Assembly (NCBI RefSeq): GCF_001908375.1
Contig: NZ_CP017241.1
Location: 1,119,001-1,183,000, forward strand
Origin: Rhizobium etli 8C-3
GTDB lineage: Bacteria; Pseudomonadota; Alphaproteobacteria; Rhizobiales; Rhizobiaceae
Direction: 5' to 3'
DNA: 64,000 bases
Part shown: one piece after another, positions 25,471 through 34,705 of the stretch
Position numbering within the stretch: the stretch's first letter is position 1
How the letters are laid out: each line of letters starts with the position of its first letter
The notes under the pieces: model-generated
Told to the model about the DNA's origin: nothing
The model's database searches: none
Seen by the model: only the letters and a program-made list of their open reading frames with translations
Translations under genes and position numbers: made by a program

Positions 25471-25977
25471 ATGACCGACGCAGTCCTCTTGCGCGACGCC
25501 ACCGAAGCCGATCTTGCGGCGATCCTCGACATCTACAACCACGCTGTCCAACATACGACGGCGATCTGGAACGAAACCCTCGTTGATCTCGAAAACCGGG
25601 CTGAATGGTTCCGGGCGCGCAAGGCGAGGGGCTTTCCGGTTCTGGTCGCGGACAAGGCCGGGCAGGTGGCAGGCTATGCCACCTACGGCGACTGGCGGGC
25701 CTTCGAAGGCTATCGCCATACGGTCGAGCACTCCGTCTATGTCGACAAGGACTGCCGCGGCAGGGGCATTGGAAAGCTTTTAATGCAGGCGCTGGTCGAG
25801 AAGGCAAAAGTGGACGGCGTCCACGTCATGATCGCCGGTATCGAGTCGGAAAACGTCGCTTCGATCCGCCTGCACGAGAAGCTCGGCTTCCGCGTCGCCG
25901 GCACCTTCTCCGAAGTCGGCACCAAGTTCGGCCGCTGGCTCGATCTCACCTGCATGGAACTCAGGGTTTCGAAGTGA
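25471..25977 (+). CDS. GNAT acetyltransferase, phosphinothricin/methionine sulfone acetyltransferase type
   Basis: The 168-residue GNAT closely follows the Pat/MddA pattern: LRDATEADLAAILDIYNHAV at the start, EHSVYVDKDCRGRGIGKLL as acetyl-CoA motif A (near residue 88) and IRLHEKLGFRVAGTFSEVG near the C terminus. These enzymes acetylate phosphinothricin, methionine sulfone or sulfoximine. It lies near msrB, which reduces methionine sulfoxide, so a role in handling oxidised methionine analogues is plausible inference. The ATG at 25471 is the only one in frame near the domain start. Confidence 0.87.
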   Translation: MTDAVLLRDATEADLAAILDIYNHAVQHTTAIWNETLVDLENRAEWFRARKARGFPVLVADKAGQVAGYATYGDWRAFEGYRHTVEHSVYVDKDCRGRGIGKLLMQALVEKAKVDGVHVMIAGIESENVASIRLHEKLGFRVAGTFSEVGTKFGRWLDLTCMELRVSK

Positions 25978-26119
25978 GCCTCGTCACGGCGCCTAACTTG
26001 CGGCAATGCCCGATGTTGGATGCGGGCGAGACAATGAAACCAGGTGGTCCGATCGTCTCGGCCGGGCGGTCGATCGCATCGCGAATTGCCGGCCGTGGTG
26101 ATGAGGCGCCGTGCAGGAC

Positions 26120-26530
26120 CTATTTCACCGGCTCGAACACCATGGAATGTCCGTTGATGCAGTAGCGCAGGCCCGTCGGTGGCGGGCCGTCGGGGAAGAC
26201 GTGGCCGAGATGTGCATCGCACCTGCTGCAGCGAATTTCCGTACGGACCATGCCGTAGGAGCTGTCGCGATGCTCCGTCACGGCATCCGGCGAGACCGGT
26301 TCGAAATAGCTCGGCCAGCCGCAACCGGCATCGAATTTGGTATCGGAGCGGAAGAGCGGCGCGTTACAGCCGACGCAGCGATAGAGGCCGGTCTCGAAGC
26401 TGTCCCAGTAGGGGCCGGTAAAGGCGCGTTCCGTGCCGTGCTGTCGCGTGATGCGGTATTGCTCCGGCGTCAGGTGCTCTTTCCATTCTGCATCGGTCTT
26501 GCGGACCTTGGCGGTCGTGGTGTCGGACAT
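26120..26530 (-). CDS. msrB: Peptide methionine (R)-S-oxide reductase
   Basis: The 136-residue SelR-domain protein has two zinc-binding CxxC pairs (CVGC and CSRC). The [11 protein letters not shown] segment and the catalytic Cys in [14 protein letters not shown] near the C terminus are also present. It reduces methionine-R-sulfoxide in proteins using thioredoxin. AAGGAG lies 8 bases before the ATG; the longer upstream frame has none. Three 15-base direct repeats lie 58-102 bases upstream of the start. It converges on the Pat-type gene. Confidence 0.95.
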   Translation of the reverse strand: MSDTTTAKVRKTDAEWKEHLTPEQYRITRQHGTERAFTGPYWDSFETGLYRCVGCNAPLFRSDTKFDAGCGWPSYFEPVSPDAVTEHRDSSYGMVRTEIRCSRCDAHLGHVFPDGPPPTGLRYCINGHSMVFEPVK

Positions 26531-26587
26531 CAGGCATGCTCCTTTCGCGCCGGAGGGGCGATTCCGTCTTGGCCAGAATGTGGGGCG

Positions 26588-26632
26588 CAAGACAGGCGGG
26601 ATCAAGGCAAGCGGAATCAAGACAGGGCGGAT
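26588..26632. repeat. Three tandem 15-base repeats upstream of msrB
   Basis: CAAGACAGGCGGGAT, CAAGGCAAGCGGAAT and CAAGACAGGGCGGAT follow one another without gaps. They lie in the msrB 5' region and could be regulator sites or a small slippage array. Confidence 0.6.
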
Positions 26633-26775
26633 TGGCCCGGCGCTCATCTTCTAATGCGGCCCCTGAAATTTCTCCAAAGGCCTATCCAGTGTGCAATCGC
26701 GATTTCGCGCAAAGGCTGCTTCGTTGCAGAAGGTCCCTCGTTCCTCGCGGAGCGGGGGAATGCCTGGGCTGGGGG

Positions 26776-26807
26776 CTAATCCGCGGGATTAGGAATTCCG
26801 CTAATCC
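26776..26807. promoter_or_regulatory. Palindrome with a third half-site
   Basis: CTAATCC-GCG-GGATTAG is a perfect 17-base palindrome, and the half-site CTAATCC recurs 8 bases later. It lies in the divergent region between msrB and the small membrane gene at 26880 that leads into the pha operon. No matching regulator is adjacent. Operator function is inferred. Confidence 0.5.
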
Positions 26808-26879
26808 GAATTGATGGTTTGATCCAGACGGCGCCGTTAACGTACTCTCAACGACGGCGACTGATGCCAGGCGGGGGAT

Positions 26880-27092
26880 ATGGACGTGTTCATCGTTGTT
26901 CTGCCATGGGCGGCCTATTTGCTTGTGGCTGTGATTTTTCTGACGATGACTTTGCTGGAAGGCTGGGCCCATCACGACGGTTGGACGTTGGCCCGCCTTT
27001 CAGGCGCCGTGGCATGCATTTTCTGGCCGCTGACGGCGGTTGTCCTGCTGGTTCACATACTTGCTTCTGCCGCAGCGCTCCGCCAGGCCTGA
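26880..27092 (+). CDS. Small two-helix membrane protein upstream of the pha operon
   Basis: The 70-residue protein has two clear hydrophobic helices (about residues 5-25 and 40-65) linked by GWAHHDGWTLARL. GGCGGGGG lies 4-5 bases before the ATG, and codon use resembles the flanking genes. It starts 112 bases before phaA in the same direction, so it may be an accessory membrane peptide of the antiporter operon. No family is recognised. Confidence 0.6.
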   Translation: MDVFIVVLPWAAYLLVAVIFLTMTLLEGWAHHDGWTLARLSGAVACIFWPLTAVVLLVHILASAAALRQA

Positions 27093-27203
27093 TCGGTCCG
27101 CCTCCGATCATTCATCAAAACCTCCTGCGAAATTGCTTGAGGGCGCTTGCCGATTACCCTAAGTTCGCGCCAACGCATCACTTTCTGGCAATGAGGAGGG
27201 GAC

Positions 27204-29570
27204 ATGGCCGGTGTCACTGGTCTGACATTTTTGGCCTTGTGCCTGCCGCTTCTCGGCGCCTTGCTTTCCCCTTTCGTCATCCGCCGCCTCGGCGCAAACG
27301 GCGCCTGGCTGCTGGCGGCCGTGCCGTTCCTGTCGTTCCTGCACTTGCTCCGCTTCATACCTGGCGTGGCCCGCGGCGAGGTGGTGACCGGCGGATATTC
27401 CTGGGTTCCGAGCTACAATGTGAACTTCTCCTGGCTTCTGGACGGCCTCTCGCTTACATTTGCGCTGTTGATTACCGGCATCGGCACGTTGATCGTCCTT
27501 TATGCCGGCGGTTACCTGAAGGGACATCCGCAGCAGGGGCGCTTCTTCTCCTTCATCTTTCTGTTCATGAGTGCGATGCTCGGCGTCGTCGTCTCGGACA
27601 GTTTCCTGATGTTCTTCGTCTTCTGGGAGCTTACCTCGATCACCTCCTTCCTGCTGATCGGCTTCGACCATGAGCGGGAGGCGGCACGGCGGGCGGCACT
27701 TCAAGCGCTGGTGGTGACCGGTGGTGGCGGGCTTTGCCTGCTGGCCGGCCTCATCTTCTTGTGGAACATCACCGGCGTCGCACAGATGTCGCTGCTTTTT
27801 CCGTTCGCCGATGTGGTGCGCGGCAGTCCATATTATCTGGCAGCGCTCGGTCTCGTGCTGTGCGGCGCCTTTACCAAATCCGCGCAGTTTCCATTTCACT
27901 TCTGGCTGCCGAACGCCATGGAAGCGCCGACGCCGGTATCGGCCTACCTGCATTCCGCAACCATGGTGAAGGCTGGCGTCTACCTCCTGATGCGGCTTAA
28001 CCCGGTGATGGGCGACACCCCGGCCTGGGAATTCCTGCTGCCGTTATTCGGCGGCATGACCCTGGTTGCCGGTTCGGCACTCGCCATTGCACATGCCGAC
28101 CTGAAGCTGAAGCTCGCCTATACGACGGTTTCTTCGCTCGGCCTTCTCGTCCTGCTTACCGGTTTCGGTTCGCAATACGCCATAAAGGCCGCGGTGCTTT
28201 ACCTGGTGGCGCACTCGCTCTTTAAGGGCGCACTTTTCATGATCGCAGGCGTCCTCGACCATGAGACAGGCACCCGCGACATCACGAAGCTTGGTGGTTT
28301 GCTGAGCGCCATGCCGCTGACCTTCGCGATCGCCATACTCGCCGCGATCTCGATGGGCGGCCTTCCGCCCTTCTTCGGCTTCCTTGCCAAGGAGGAGATC
28401 TACGCAGCGCTCGCAGGTGGCAACCTGCGCTCGCTGGTGTTTACCGCAGTCGCCATCTTCGGCAATGGGCTGATGTTTGCAATTGCCTTTTCGGTCGGCT
28501 TGAAGCCCTTTGTCGGTCAGCCGGCCGAAACGCCGAAACACCCGCACGAGGCACCTGTCCTGCTGTGGCTCGGGCCTGGAATTCTTGCGGTGCTTGGGCT
28601 TGCTGGCGCGATCTTTTCCGGTGTCACGCATCACTACGTCTCGTCGCCCATGGCTTCGGCCGTTCAGGGGGGTGCAATCGACGTTGCGATCTCACCGATG
28701 CCGCATCTCGGCCTCCCGCTTGCGCTTTCTGCATTGACCGTGATCCTCGGCGTTGGGGTCTACTGGAAGATGGGGCAGGCCCGGGCGCTGATGGTGTCTT
28801 TCCTGCAGGCGGCAGGGCCGGGGCCGGACCGAGGCTTCGACAGCTTCATTGCCGGGCTCGTCCGCCTTGCCTGGCGCCTCACCCGCATCGTCCAGCCGGG
28901 GCGGCTGGAAATCTACGTAACCTGCACCCTTGTCTGCCTCGCCCTTGTTCTCCTCGTGCCGCCGCTGATTTACGGCGAACTGCCGTCGGTTTTCGTCTGG
29001 CCGCGCGACGTCCAGCTCCACGAATGGGCGGTCTTCCTGCTCGCCGTGATCGGCCTTGCGGCAGTGCTTTCGGCCCGCGACCGGCTGACGGCAATCATCT
29101 CGCTTGGCATCCAGGGTTTTTCCGTGGCGTTGATCTTTCTGCTCTTCGGAGCGCCGGACCTTTCCTTCACCCAGTTCATGGTCGAGACGCTGTCCGTCGT
29201 CATCCTGGCGCTCGTCATGACGAGGCTCCGCCTCTCGCCGACCGACCCGCGTCCGCTGCTCCAGCGGCTTGGCGACGGCTCGATCGCGCTTGCCTGCGGC
29301 CTCGGCTTTTCGCTGCTCCTGATGCGAGCGACGGAGGGGCCGTTCAATGCGGCGCTGACGGATTTCTTCAACACCTATTCGAAGACTATCGCCCACGGCG
29401 CCAATGTCGTGAACGTCATCATCGTCGATTTCCGCGGAACCGACACCCTCGGCGAGATCGCAGTCGTCGCCATCACCGGCCTCGCCATCATTGCACTGAT
29501 CCGCATGCGGGCGGGGGGAGAGCGCAAGCTGGTCGCGCATGATCCTGACCGAGTGGAGGTGGCGGAGTGA
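27204..29570 (+). CDS. phaA: Mrp/Pha cation:proton antiporter subunit A
   Basis: The 788-residue protein has about 20 predicted helices. The NuoL/ND5-like proton channel region lies at about residues 110-400, with FTKSAQFPFHFWLP near residue 222 and a Lys-containing HSATMVKAG helix near 250. The C-terminal MbhD/MbhE-like helices are at about 600-780. MrpA is the large subunit of the multi-subunit Na+ or K+/H+ antiporter in the inner membrane. Unlike the fused PhaAB known from another rhizobial system, subunit B is separate here. A GAGGAGG-like sequence precedes the ATG. Confidence 0.93.
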   Translation: MAGVTGLTFLALCLPLLGALLSPFVIRRLGANGAWLLAAVPFLSFLHLLRFIPGVARGEVVTGGYSWVPSYNVNFSWLLDGLSLTFALLITGIGTLIVLYAGGYLKGHPQQGRFFSFIFLFMSAMLGVVVSDSFLMFFVFWELTSITSFLLIGFDHEREAARRAALQALVVTGGGGLCLLAGLIFLWNITGVAQMSLLFPFADVVRGSPYYLAALGLVLCGAFTKSAQFPFHFWLPNAMEAPTPVSAYLHSATMVKAGVYLLMRLNPVMGDTPAWEFLLPLFGGMTLVAGSALAIAHADLKLKLAYTTVSSLGLLVLLTGFGSQYAIKAAVLYLVAHSLFKGALFMIAGVLDHETGTRDITKLGGLLSAMPLTFAIAILAAISMGGLPPFFGFLAKEEIYAALAGGNLRSLVFTAVAIFGNGLMFAIAFSVGLKPFVGQPAETPKHPHEAPVLLWLGPGILAVLGLAGAIFSGVTHHYVSSPMASAVQGGAIDVAISPMPHLGLPLALSALTVILGVGVYWKMGQARALMVSFLQAAGPGPDRGFDSFIAGLVRLAWRLTRIVQPGRLEIYVTCTLVCLALVLLVPPLIYGELPSVFVWPRDVQLHEWAVFLLAVIGLAAVLSARDRLTAIISLGIQGFSVALIFLLFGAPDLSFTQFMVETLSVVILALVMTRLRLSPTDPRPLLQRLGDGSIALACGLGFSLLLMRATEGPFNAALTDFFNTYSKTIAHGANVVNVIIVDFRGTDTLGEIAVVAITGLAIIALIRMRAGGERKLVAHDPDRVEVAE

Positions 29571-30021
29571 AAGGCGTTTGTTTCCACCTCCTGGGTTTCC
29601 ATTCCGGCAGGCTTGAAATGCCAGCTGCCGCGGTCTGGATACGGCATTTTCTCAACCGCCCCCGTTCCCATGCCTGTCGATGGAATCCAGCGCGCCCAAG
29701 GACTTGGGCGCGGGTTGCTCATTCAAAAGGCGGTCCATTCACGGCGCTCGCGCGCCGTAGCCACATTCCTGCGGCGAGCACAGGGATGCGGGGAGCATGG
29801 CATGAGCGCTGGAGGCAAAGGCGGCGCCTCGAGCGGGGTTCAGATCGCCGAGGCGGCGCACGCGGGGGTCATCCTTACGGACCCTGCGGCTTCGCCTTCC
29901 GGCACTTTAGGATGAGGGACGGTGAGGAGGTGCGGTTTGCCTTGCGCGTCGCATCGTCCGGCTTGATGAGCGATGCAGTTAACCTCTCCCGCCGGTCGCC
30001 GCCAAGGGGAGCACCCACCCG
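29571..30021. repeat. 451-base insertion-like gap between phaA and phaB with repeat remnants
   Basis: Other rhizobial and Gram-positive mrp operons have almost no space here. The segment at about 29872-29921 reads, on the minus strand, CCCTCATCCTAAAGTGCCGG then GGCGAAGCCGCAGGG, a degenerate copy of the palindromic repeat seen at 7386-7431. A pyrimidine-rich AACCTCTCCCGCC tract precedes phaB. Open frames in the gap lack ribosome sites and domains and are probably not genes. Confidence 0.5.
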
Positions 30022-30441
30022 ATGAACACCCTCATCTTCCGCACCATCGCCCCCTTCCTCGTCGCGCTCATGCTGCTCTTTTCGGTCTTCATCCTGCTGC
30101 GCGGCCACAACGAGCCGGGCGGCGGCTTCATCGGCGGGCTTATCGCCGCTTCGGCACTGGCGATCTACGGCATCGCGGGCGGGGTGCCGGCTGTGCGCCG
30201 GGCGATCCTCTTTCATCCGCTGTCGATTGCCGGCGCCGGGCTGATGATGTCGGCGGTCGCCGGCCTGATCTCGATCGTCGCTGCCGTGCCCTTCATGACC
30301 GGTCTTTGGGTTTATCCCTCGATCTTCGGCGTCGAGGTGCCGCTGTCGACGGTCATGCTCTTCGATATCGGCGTCTATTTCGTCGTCGTCGGGGCGATCA
30401 CCGCCATTGCGCTGGCCCTTGAGGAAAGGGAGGCAAAGTGA
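30022..30441 (+). CDS. phaB: Mrp/Pha antiporter subunit B
   Basis: The 139-residue protein has four predicted helices and the MnhB signature [22 protein letters not shown] (about residues 33-54). It is a small membrane subunit needed for assembly of the antiporter. GGGGAG lies 9 bases before the ATG. Its TGA overlaps the ATG of phaC, showing tight coupling within the operon. Confidence 0.93.
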   Translation: MNTLIFRTIAPFLVALMLLFSVFILLRGHNEPGGGFIGGLIAASALAIYGIAGGVPAVRRAILFHPLSIAGAGLMMSAVAGLISIVAAVPFMTGLWVYPSIFGVEVPLSTVMLFDIGVYFVVVGAITAIALALEEREAK

Positions 30442-30818
30442 TGGAGCCGCTTTTTGCGATCCTTGTCGGCCTGTTCTTTTTCGCCGCAGTGTACCTGCTG
30501 CTGTCGAAATTCTCGATCCGCATCATGCTCGGTATCGCGATCCTCGGAAATGCCGTGAACCTGCTGCTTTTTACCGCCGGCCGCCTGACGCGCGAGGTAC
30601 CGCCGATCATTCCGGCGGACCTCGACGCGCTGCCCGCCGGTGCCGCCAATCCACTTCCGCAGGCCCTCATCCTGACGGCGATCGTGATTTCCTTCTCGTT
30701 CCTCGCCTTCCTGCTGGTGCTGACCTACCGCGCCTATCAGGACATCGGCACGGACAACACCGACGAGATGCGCGTCGCCGAGCCCGACGATCCGCCGCTT
30801 CCGCCAGTGGGGTATTGA
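30441..30818 (+). CDS. phaC: Mrp/Pha antiporter subunit C (NuoK-like)
   Basis: The 125-residue, three-helix NuoK/MnhC-type protein contains GIAILGNAVNLLLFTAG and LILTAIVISFSFLAFLL. It ends in an acidic/proline-rich tail (DEMRVAEPDDPPLPP). The ATG shares bases with the phaB stop codon (GTGATG), and AGGGAGG lies 7 bases upstream. A GTG one codon earlier is also possible. A 268-base gap then separates it from phaD. Confidence 0.93.
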   Translation: MEPLFAILVGLFFFAAVYLLLSKFSIRIMLGIAILGNAVNLLLFTAGRLTREVPPIIPADLDALPAGAANPLPQALILTAIVISFSFLAFLLVLTYRAYQDIGTDNTDEMRVAEPDDPPLPPVGY

Positions 30819-31086
30819 GATGAGGATGGTGCAAATGATAACCCCCCTCCGTTCTGCCGGACAGCTCCCCCACAGCGGGACGGATCGACTGATGGCGCTG
30901 GCTTCTTCCAGTAGCTTGCTGCCGGCAGCGAGAAGGTGGCCGCAAGGGTTGGACAAGGGGCGAGGTTCGGCATTTGGTGTGCGTGGCTTGCGCGCCGGAT
31001 GGTTGCGGCCTGCGCCGCTCGCCCCCCTCATCGCCTTCATCCGCGCAGCTGGTCTGCCCGCTTGGAAGAAGAGGAGGAGGCATTAA
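30819..31086. repeat. RIME-like repeat DNA between phaC and phaD
   Basis: The gap starts with ACCCCCCTCCGTTCTGCCGG then ACAGCTCCCCCACAGCGGG, which resembles the ends of rhizobial intergenic mosaic elements (typically ...TCTGCCGGACATCTCCCCCAC...). A CGCCCCCCTCATCGCC segment lies near the other end. phaC and phaD are normally contiguous, so an insertion is likely. No gene is visible; AGGAGGAGG at the end serves phaD. Confidence 0.5.
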
Positions 31087-32637
31087 ATGGCCGCGCCCAT
31101 CGGCACGGATCTTTCCGCTGCGCTCCTCACCGCACCCGTCCCGGCCAGCGATTGGCTGGTAATCCTGCCGGTTGTGCATTGCATCATGCTCGGCGCGCTC
31201 ATGCTGATGCTGCGCGCCCATGTCCGCCTACACGCCGTGATCGCGGTTCTCGGCCTTGCGGCCTTGGTAGTGATCGACGCGGTGCTGTTGAAACGGGTGA
31301 TGGACGACGGCCCGGTCACGATGGTGATGGGGCGCTGGCTGCCGCCTTTCGGCATTGCCTTCACCGTCGACCTTTTCGGGGCGCTGATGGCGCTTGCGGC
31401 CGCGATCGCAGCGCTCGCGGGCAGCCTCTATGCGCTTACCGACATCGATGCGGGCGGGCGGCGCTTTGGTTTCTTTCCTTTCCTGATGCTCCTGATGGCA
31501 GGCGTGTCGGGAGCGTTTCTCACCGGCGACATTTTTAATCTCTATGTCTGGTTCGAGGTGCTGCTGATCTCGTCCTTCGGCCTGCTGATCCTCGGATCCG
31601 AGCGCGAGCAGATCGACGGTGCGATGAAATATGCGGTGCTGAACCTGATCGGCACGACGCTCTTTTTGATCGCCGTCGGCTACCTCTATGCGATCTTCGG
31701 CACGCTCAATATGGCTGATATCGCCCTCAAGGCCGCTGGCCTGCGCGATGCCGCGCCGCTCGTGACGCTGGCGGCCCTCTTCCTGCTTGCCTTCGCCATG
31801 AAGGCCGCGGTTTTCCCGGTAAACTTCTGGCTGCCGGCCTCCTATCATACGCCGCGCATCGTCGTCTCGGCGCTCTTTGCCGGTCTGCTCACCAAGGTCG
31901 GAATCTACGCGCTGATCCGGGTGATGGTGATGCTGCTGCCGGTGGAGCGCGAGGCGCTGAGCCTGATGATCGCGCTCGTGGGTGCGGCAACCGTCATCAT
32001 AGGCGCACTCGGCGCGCTGGCGCAGACCGATATCCGCCGCATGCTCGGCTATGTGATCATCTCGGGCATCGGCAACATGCTTGCCGGTATTGCGGTCGGC
32101 ACGCCCGATGGCGTCAGCGGCTCGGTTTTCTACGCGCTGCATTCCGTCGTGCTGATGATGGCGCTCTATCTCCTGGCGGGGCAGGCGGCCTGTCTCGGCG
32201 GCAGCTTCCAGATCGGCGCGCTCGGCGGGCTCTATCGCGAGCGTGGCTGGTTTGCCGCCGTGTCGCTCATTCTCTTCCTTGCCGCCTGCGGCCTGCCGCC
32301 GTTTTCCGGCTTCTGGCCGAAGGTCATCCTCGTCAAGGCCTCGCTCGATATCGGCGCATGGTGGCTTGCCGCCGCCCTTTTGACCGGCGGGTTCCTGACG
32401 ACCATCTGTTTCGGCCGTGTCTTCCTGCTTGCCTACTGGCGCCCGGCGCAGGCGCCTGTCAAGGCGGTTGCGATCGGCTGGCAATCGGCGCTGCCGCTTC
32501 TGGCGCTGACCGGGCTCGTTACCGGTTTCGGCATCTTGCCGGAGCCGTTGCTGTCGCTGGCGCAGGCAGCCGCCGGAAGCCTCGCCGATCCGGCAGCCTA
32601 TATCCATTCTGTTTTCCCGGAAGGAGCGCCGAATTGA
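31087..32637 (+). CDS. phaD: Mrp/Pha antiporter subunit D
   Basis: The 516-residue, 14-helix NuoM/NuoN-like subunit has conserved Glu in [18 protein letters not shown] (near residue 155) and Lys in [16 protein letters not shown] (near 240). These define the proton path shared with complex I. AGGAGGAGG lies a few bases before the ATG. The stop codon overlaps the TTG start of phaE. Confidence 0.94.
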   Translation: MAAPIGTDLSAALLTAPVPASDWLVILPVVHCIMLGALMLMLRAHVRLHAVIAVLGLAALVVIDAVLLKRVMDDGPVTMVMGRWLPPFGIAFTVDLFGALMALAAAIAALAGSLYALTDIDAGGRRFGFFPFLMLLMAGVSGAFLTGDIFNLYVWFEVLLISSFGLLILGSEREQIDGAMKYAVLNLIGTTLFLIAVGYLYAIFGTLNMADIALKAAGLRDAAPLVTLAALFLLAFAMKAAVFPVNFWLPASYHTPRIVVSALFAGLLTKVGIYALIRVMVMLLPVEREALSLMIALVGAATVIIGALGALAQTDIRRMLGYVIISGIGNMLAGIAVGTPDGVSGSVFYALHSVVLMMALYLLAGQAACLGGSFQIGALGGLYRERGWFAAVSLILFLAACGLPPFSGFWPKVILVKASLDIGAWWLAAALLTGGFLTTICFGRVFLLAYWRPAQAPVKAVAIGWQSALPLLALTGLVTGFGILPEPLLSLAQAAAGSLADPAAYIHSVFPEGAPN

Positions 32638-33107
32638 TCGCATTCCTCTTCAATCTGCTGCTCGCCATTGCCTGGGTCGCCGTTTCAGGCAGCGCCTCGC
32701 TGCACAATCTCGTCTTAGGCTTCGTTCTCGGCACCATCGCTTTGGCGATCGTGCGCGAGCCTCTGGGCAGCAAGGGCTATCTTCGCCGCACGCGCCTCGT
32801 CCTGTCACTGACGCTGCTTTTCCTGAAGGAACTGGCGCTTTCGGCTTGGACCGTCGCACGCACGGTGCTGCGGCCGCGCATGGAGATCCGGCCCGGAATC
32901 TTTGCCTTTCCGCTGACCGTCGATCGCGATCTCGAGATAACGCTGCTTGCCAATCTCATCACGCTGACGCCCGGCACGCTGTCTGTCGATGTTTCGCAAG
33001 ACCACAGGACGCTTTATGTCCACGCCCTCGACTGCTCCGACCCGGAGGCGACGAAGCGCGCCATTGCGAGCGGCTTCGAACGCAAGATCATGGAGGCTTT
33101 CCGATGA
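32634..33107 (+). CDS. phaE: Mrp/Pha antiporter subunit E
   Basis: The 157-residue MnhE-type protein has two N-terminal helices and a soluble C-terminal domain with [19 protein letters not shown], the family hallmark, near residue 100-118. The start is TTG at 32634, overlapping the phaD stop, with GGAAGGAG 8 bases upstream. Its own stop overlaps the phaF ATG (ATGA). Coupling implies fixed stoichiometry. Confidence 0.92.
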   Translation: MIAFLFNLLLAIAWVAVSGSASLHNLVLGFVLGTIALAIVREPLGSKGYLRRTRLVLSLTLLFLKELALSAWTVARTVLRPRMEIRPGIFAFPLTVDRDLEITLLANLITLTPGTLSVDVSQDHRTLYVHALDCSDPEATKRAIASGFERKIMEAFR

Positions 33108-33463
33108 TTGCGCCGTTTGTGCTTGTTTCGGCCGCCGCCGCGGTCACGCTTGCGATCCTCGGGATCGCTTTTGTGCTCACCGCCTATCGGGTGATCACCG
33201 GACCGACGCTGCCGGACCGCATCCTTGCCCTCGATACGCTGACCGGCATTGCCATAGGCTTCATCGCAGTAATCGCCGTCAAGACGCGCTTTACGCTTTA
33301 CATCGACATTGCGATCGCACTCGGCCTGGTCGGTTTTCTCGCAACGGTTGCCTTCGCCCGCTTCGTTCTGTCGCGGGGCAGGCCAGAAACCAGGCCGTTG
33401 CCGGCCGGGGATGAACAGGCAGTGACGCCGGTGCCGGGCGACACGGCAGGAAAGGCACGATGA
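33104..33463 (+). CDS. phaF: Mrp/Pha antiporter subunit F
   Basis: The 119-residue protein has three helices and the MnhF signature [20 protein letters not shown] (about residues 28-47). It is a small structural subunit of the antiporter. Its ATG overlaps the phaE stop and its stop overlaps the phaG ATG. The C-terminal 25 residues are polar and rich in Pro and Gly. Confidence 0.93.
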   Translation: MIAPFVLVSAAAAVTLAILGIAFVLTAYRVITGPTLPDRILALDTLTGIAIGFIAVIAVKTRFTLYIDIAIALGLVGFLATVAFARFVLSRGRPETRPLPAGDEQAVTPVPGDTAGKAR

Positions 33464-33792
33464 TGGAATACGTTATCGCCACGGCAACTGCCCTCACGAT
33501 GCTTGGCGGTGCCTTTTTTGCGCTCTCGGCGGCGATCGGCGTCGTCCGATTGCCGGACGTTTACTCGCGCATGCATGCAGCCTCCAAGGCGGGTTCGGTC
33601 GGCTCCGGCCTGCTGCTGCTTGCTGCCGGCCTTTATTCCGGCGAGCTTGCAATTTTTGCGCGCGCTGCTGCCGGCGTCGTCTTTCTGCTGCTGACCGCCC
33701 CGGTCGCGGCACACCTCTTGGCCAAGGCGGCGCATGACACGGGGCATAAATTGTGGGAACTCTCGGTCGGCGACGACATGGAAGGCCGATGA
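33460..33792 (+). CDS. phaG: Mrp/Pha antiporter subunit G
   Basis: The 110-residue protein has three helices and the MnhG signature [23 protein letters not shown] (about residues 26-48, described here as one motif). It is the last gene of the phaA-G operon. The ATG overlaps the phaF stop. No obvious terminator follows; the AT-rich mucR leader begins immediately after. Confidence 0.93.
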   Translation: MMEYVIATATALTMLGGAFFALSAAIGVVRLPDVYSRMHAASKAGSVGSGLLLLAAGLYSGELAIFARAAAGVVFLLLTAPVAAHLLAKAAHDTGHKLWELSVGDDMEGR

Positions 33793-34223
33793 GAGTATAA
33801 CGGTCAGCGATTTAGCTCGTTCTACGCAAGTTATGCACGCGATCGTGAACTAAAGCTGCAGCCTTGCTTGCAAAATCTTAGTGTTTTGAACTTTTTAAGT
33901 AGAAAAACCGCAAATAAGAATTGGACTTTCGGTAAAACAGTGATAATTGAAGTGTAAGTAGAGTTCTGATTTCGAATTAGAATCGTTTCGCCTATTCCAT
34001 CTGTAGCTTTGATTTCGAATGTCTAATGAAGGCTGTGGTCGAAGAGTGCAGCGATTGTGATTCGTATTCGGGCAGTATTAGAGCAGATTTCGGTCTCAAG
34101 AATCTAGGGGTGGATTCGCGTTTTAGGACATGATGCCGCTGTCTGGGCCTTTTACTGTTTGCCTCTACGAAGGCGATCCTCCGAAAGAGGGTCATCCACG
34201 CATGCGAACAGGAGAAACAGAAT
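33793..34223 (+). promoter_or_regulatory. AT-rich regulatory region of mucR
   Basis: The 431 bases are markedly AT-rich compared with flanking coding DNA, with many T-A steps (for example AACTTTTTAAGTAG and GATTTCGAATTAG) and no coherent gene. MucR/Ros proteins bind AT-rich DNA containing T-A steps and repress their own genes, so this is the likely autoregulatory region and leader. AGGAG serves the mucR start. Confidence 0.6.
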
Positions 34224-34655
34224 ATGACGGATACCGCGACCGGCAACGGGCCGGAATTGCTGGTAGAACTGACGGCCGATATCGTAGCGGCTTATGTCAG
34301 CAATCATGTGGTCCCGGTCAGTGACCTGGCCAATTTGATTTCCGACGTACATTCCGCACTGAGCAACACGTCTGCACCGCAACCCGCCGCAGCCACCATC
34401 GAAAAGCAGAAGCCCGCCGTTTCGGTACGCAAGTCAGTACAGGATGATCAGATCACCTGCCTGGAATGCGGCGGCAACTTCAAATCGCTCAAGCGCCATC
34501 TGATGACCCATCACAGTCTCTCGCCGGAAGAGTACCGCGAGAAATGGGATCTTCCCGCCGATTATCCGATGGTCGCTCCCGCCTATGCCGAGGCGCGTTC
34601 GCGCCTCGCCAAGGAAATGGGCCTCGGCCAGCGCCGCAAACGCGGCCGCGGCTGA
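34224..34655 (+). CDS. mucR: MucR/Ros family zinc-finger transcriptional regulator
   Basis: The 143-residue protein has an N-terminal oligomerisation region (about residues 10-48) and the prokaryotic zinc finger Cys79-x2-Cys82-x9-His92-x3-His96. [15 protein letters not shown] and a basic tail (RRKRGRG) follow. MucR is an H-NS-like regulator of exopolysaccharide, motility and symbiosis or virulence genes. AGGAG precedes the ATG. It follows the pha operon, an order I recall from S. meliloti and A. tumefaciens. A strong terminator lies 24 bases downstream. Confidence 0.95.
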   Translation: MTDTATGNGPELLVELTADIVAAYVSNHVVPVSDLANLISDVHSALSNTSAPQPAAATIEKQKPAVSVRKSVQDDQITCLECGGNFKSLKRHLMTHHSLSPEEYREKWDLPADYPMVAPAYAEARSRLAKEMGLGQRRKRGRG

Positions 34656-34678
34656 GCCAAGCACGTTCCTAAGCGCAG

Positions 34679-34705
34679 AAGCCGGGCCTCGAGCCCGGCT
34701 TTTTT
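34679..34705 (+). terminator. Intrinsic terminator of mucR
   Basis: AAGCCGGGC and GCCCGGCTT flank a short CTCGA loop and are followed by TTTTTT. It begins 24 bases after the mucR stop codon. Confidence 0.92.

Noticed and set aside
24614..25807. 397-residue minus-strand frame
   Set aside because: It runs antisense through hemolysin III and the acetyltransferase genes, both of which have clear domains.
31228..32643. 471-residue minus-strand frame
   Set aside because: It is antisense to phaD and consists of charged low-complexity sequence.
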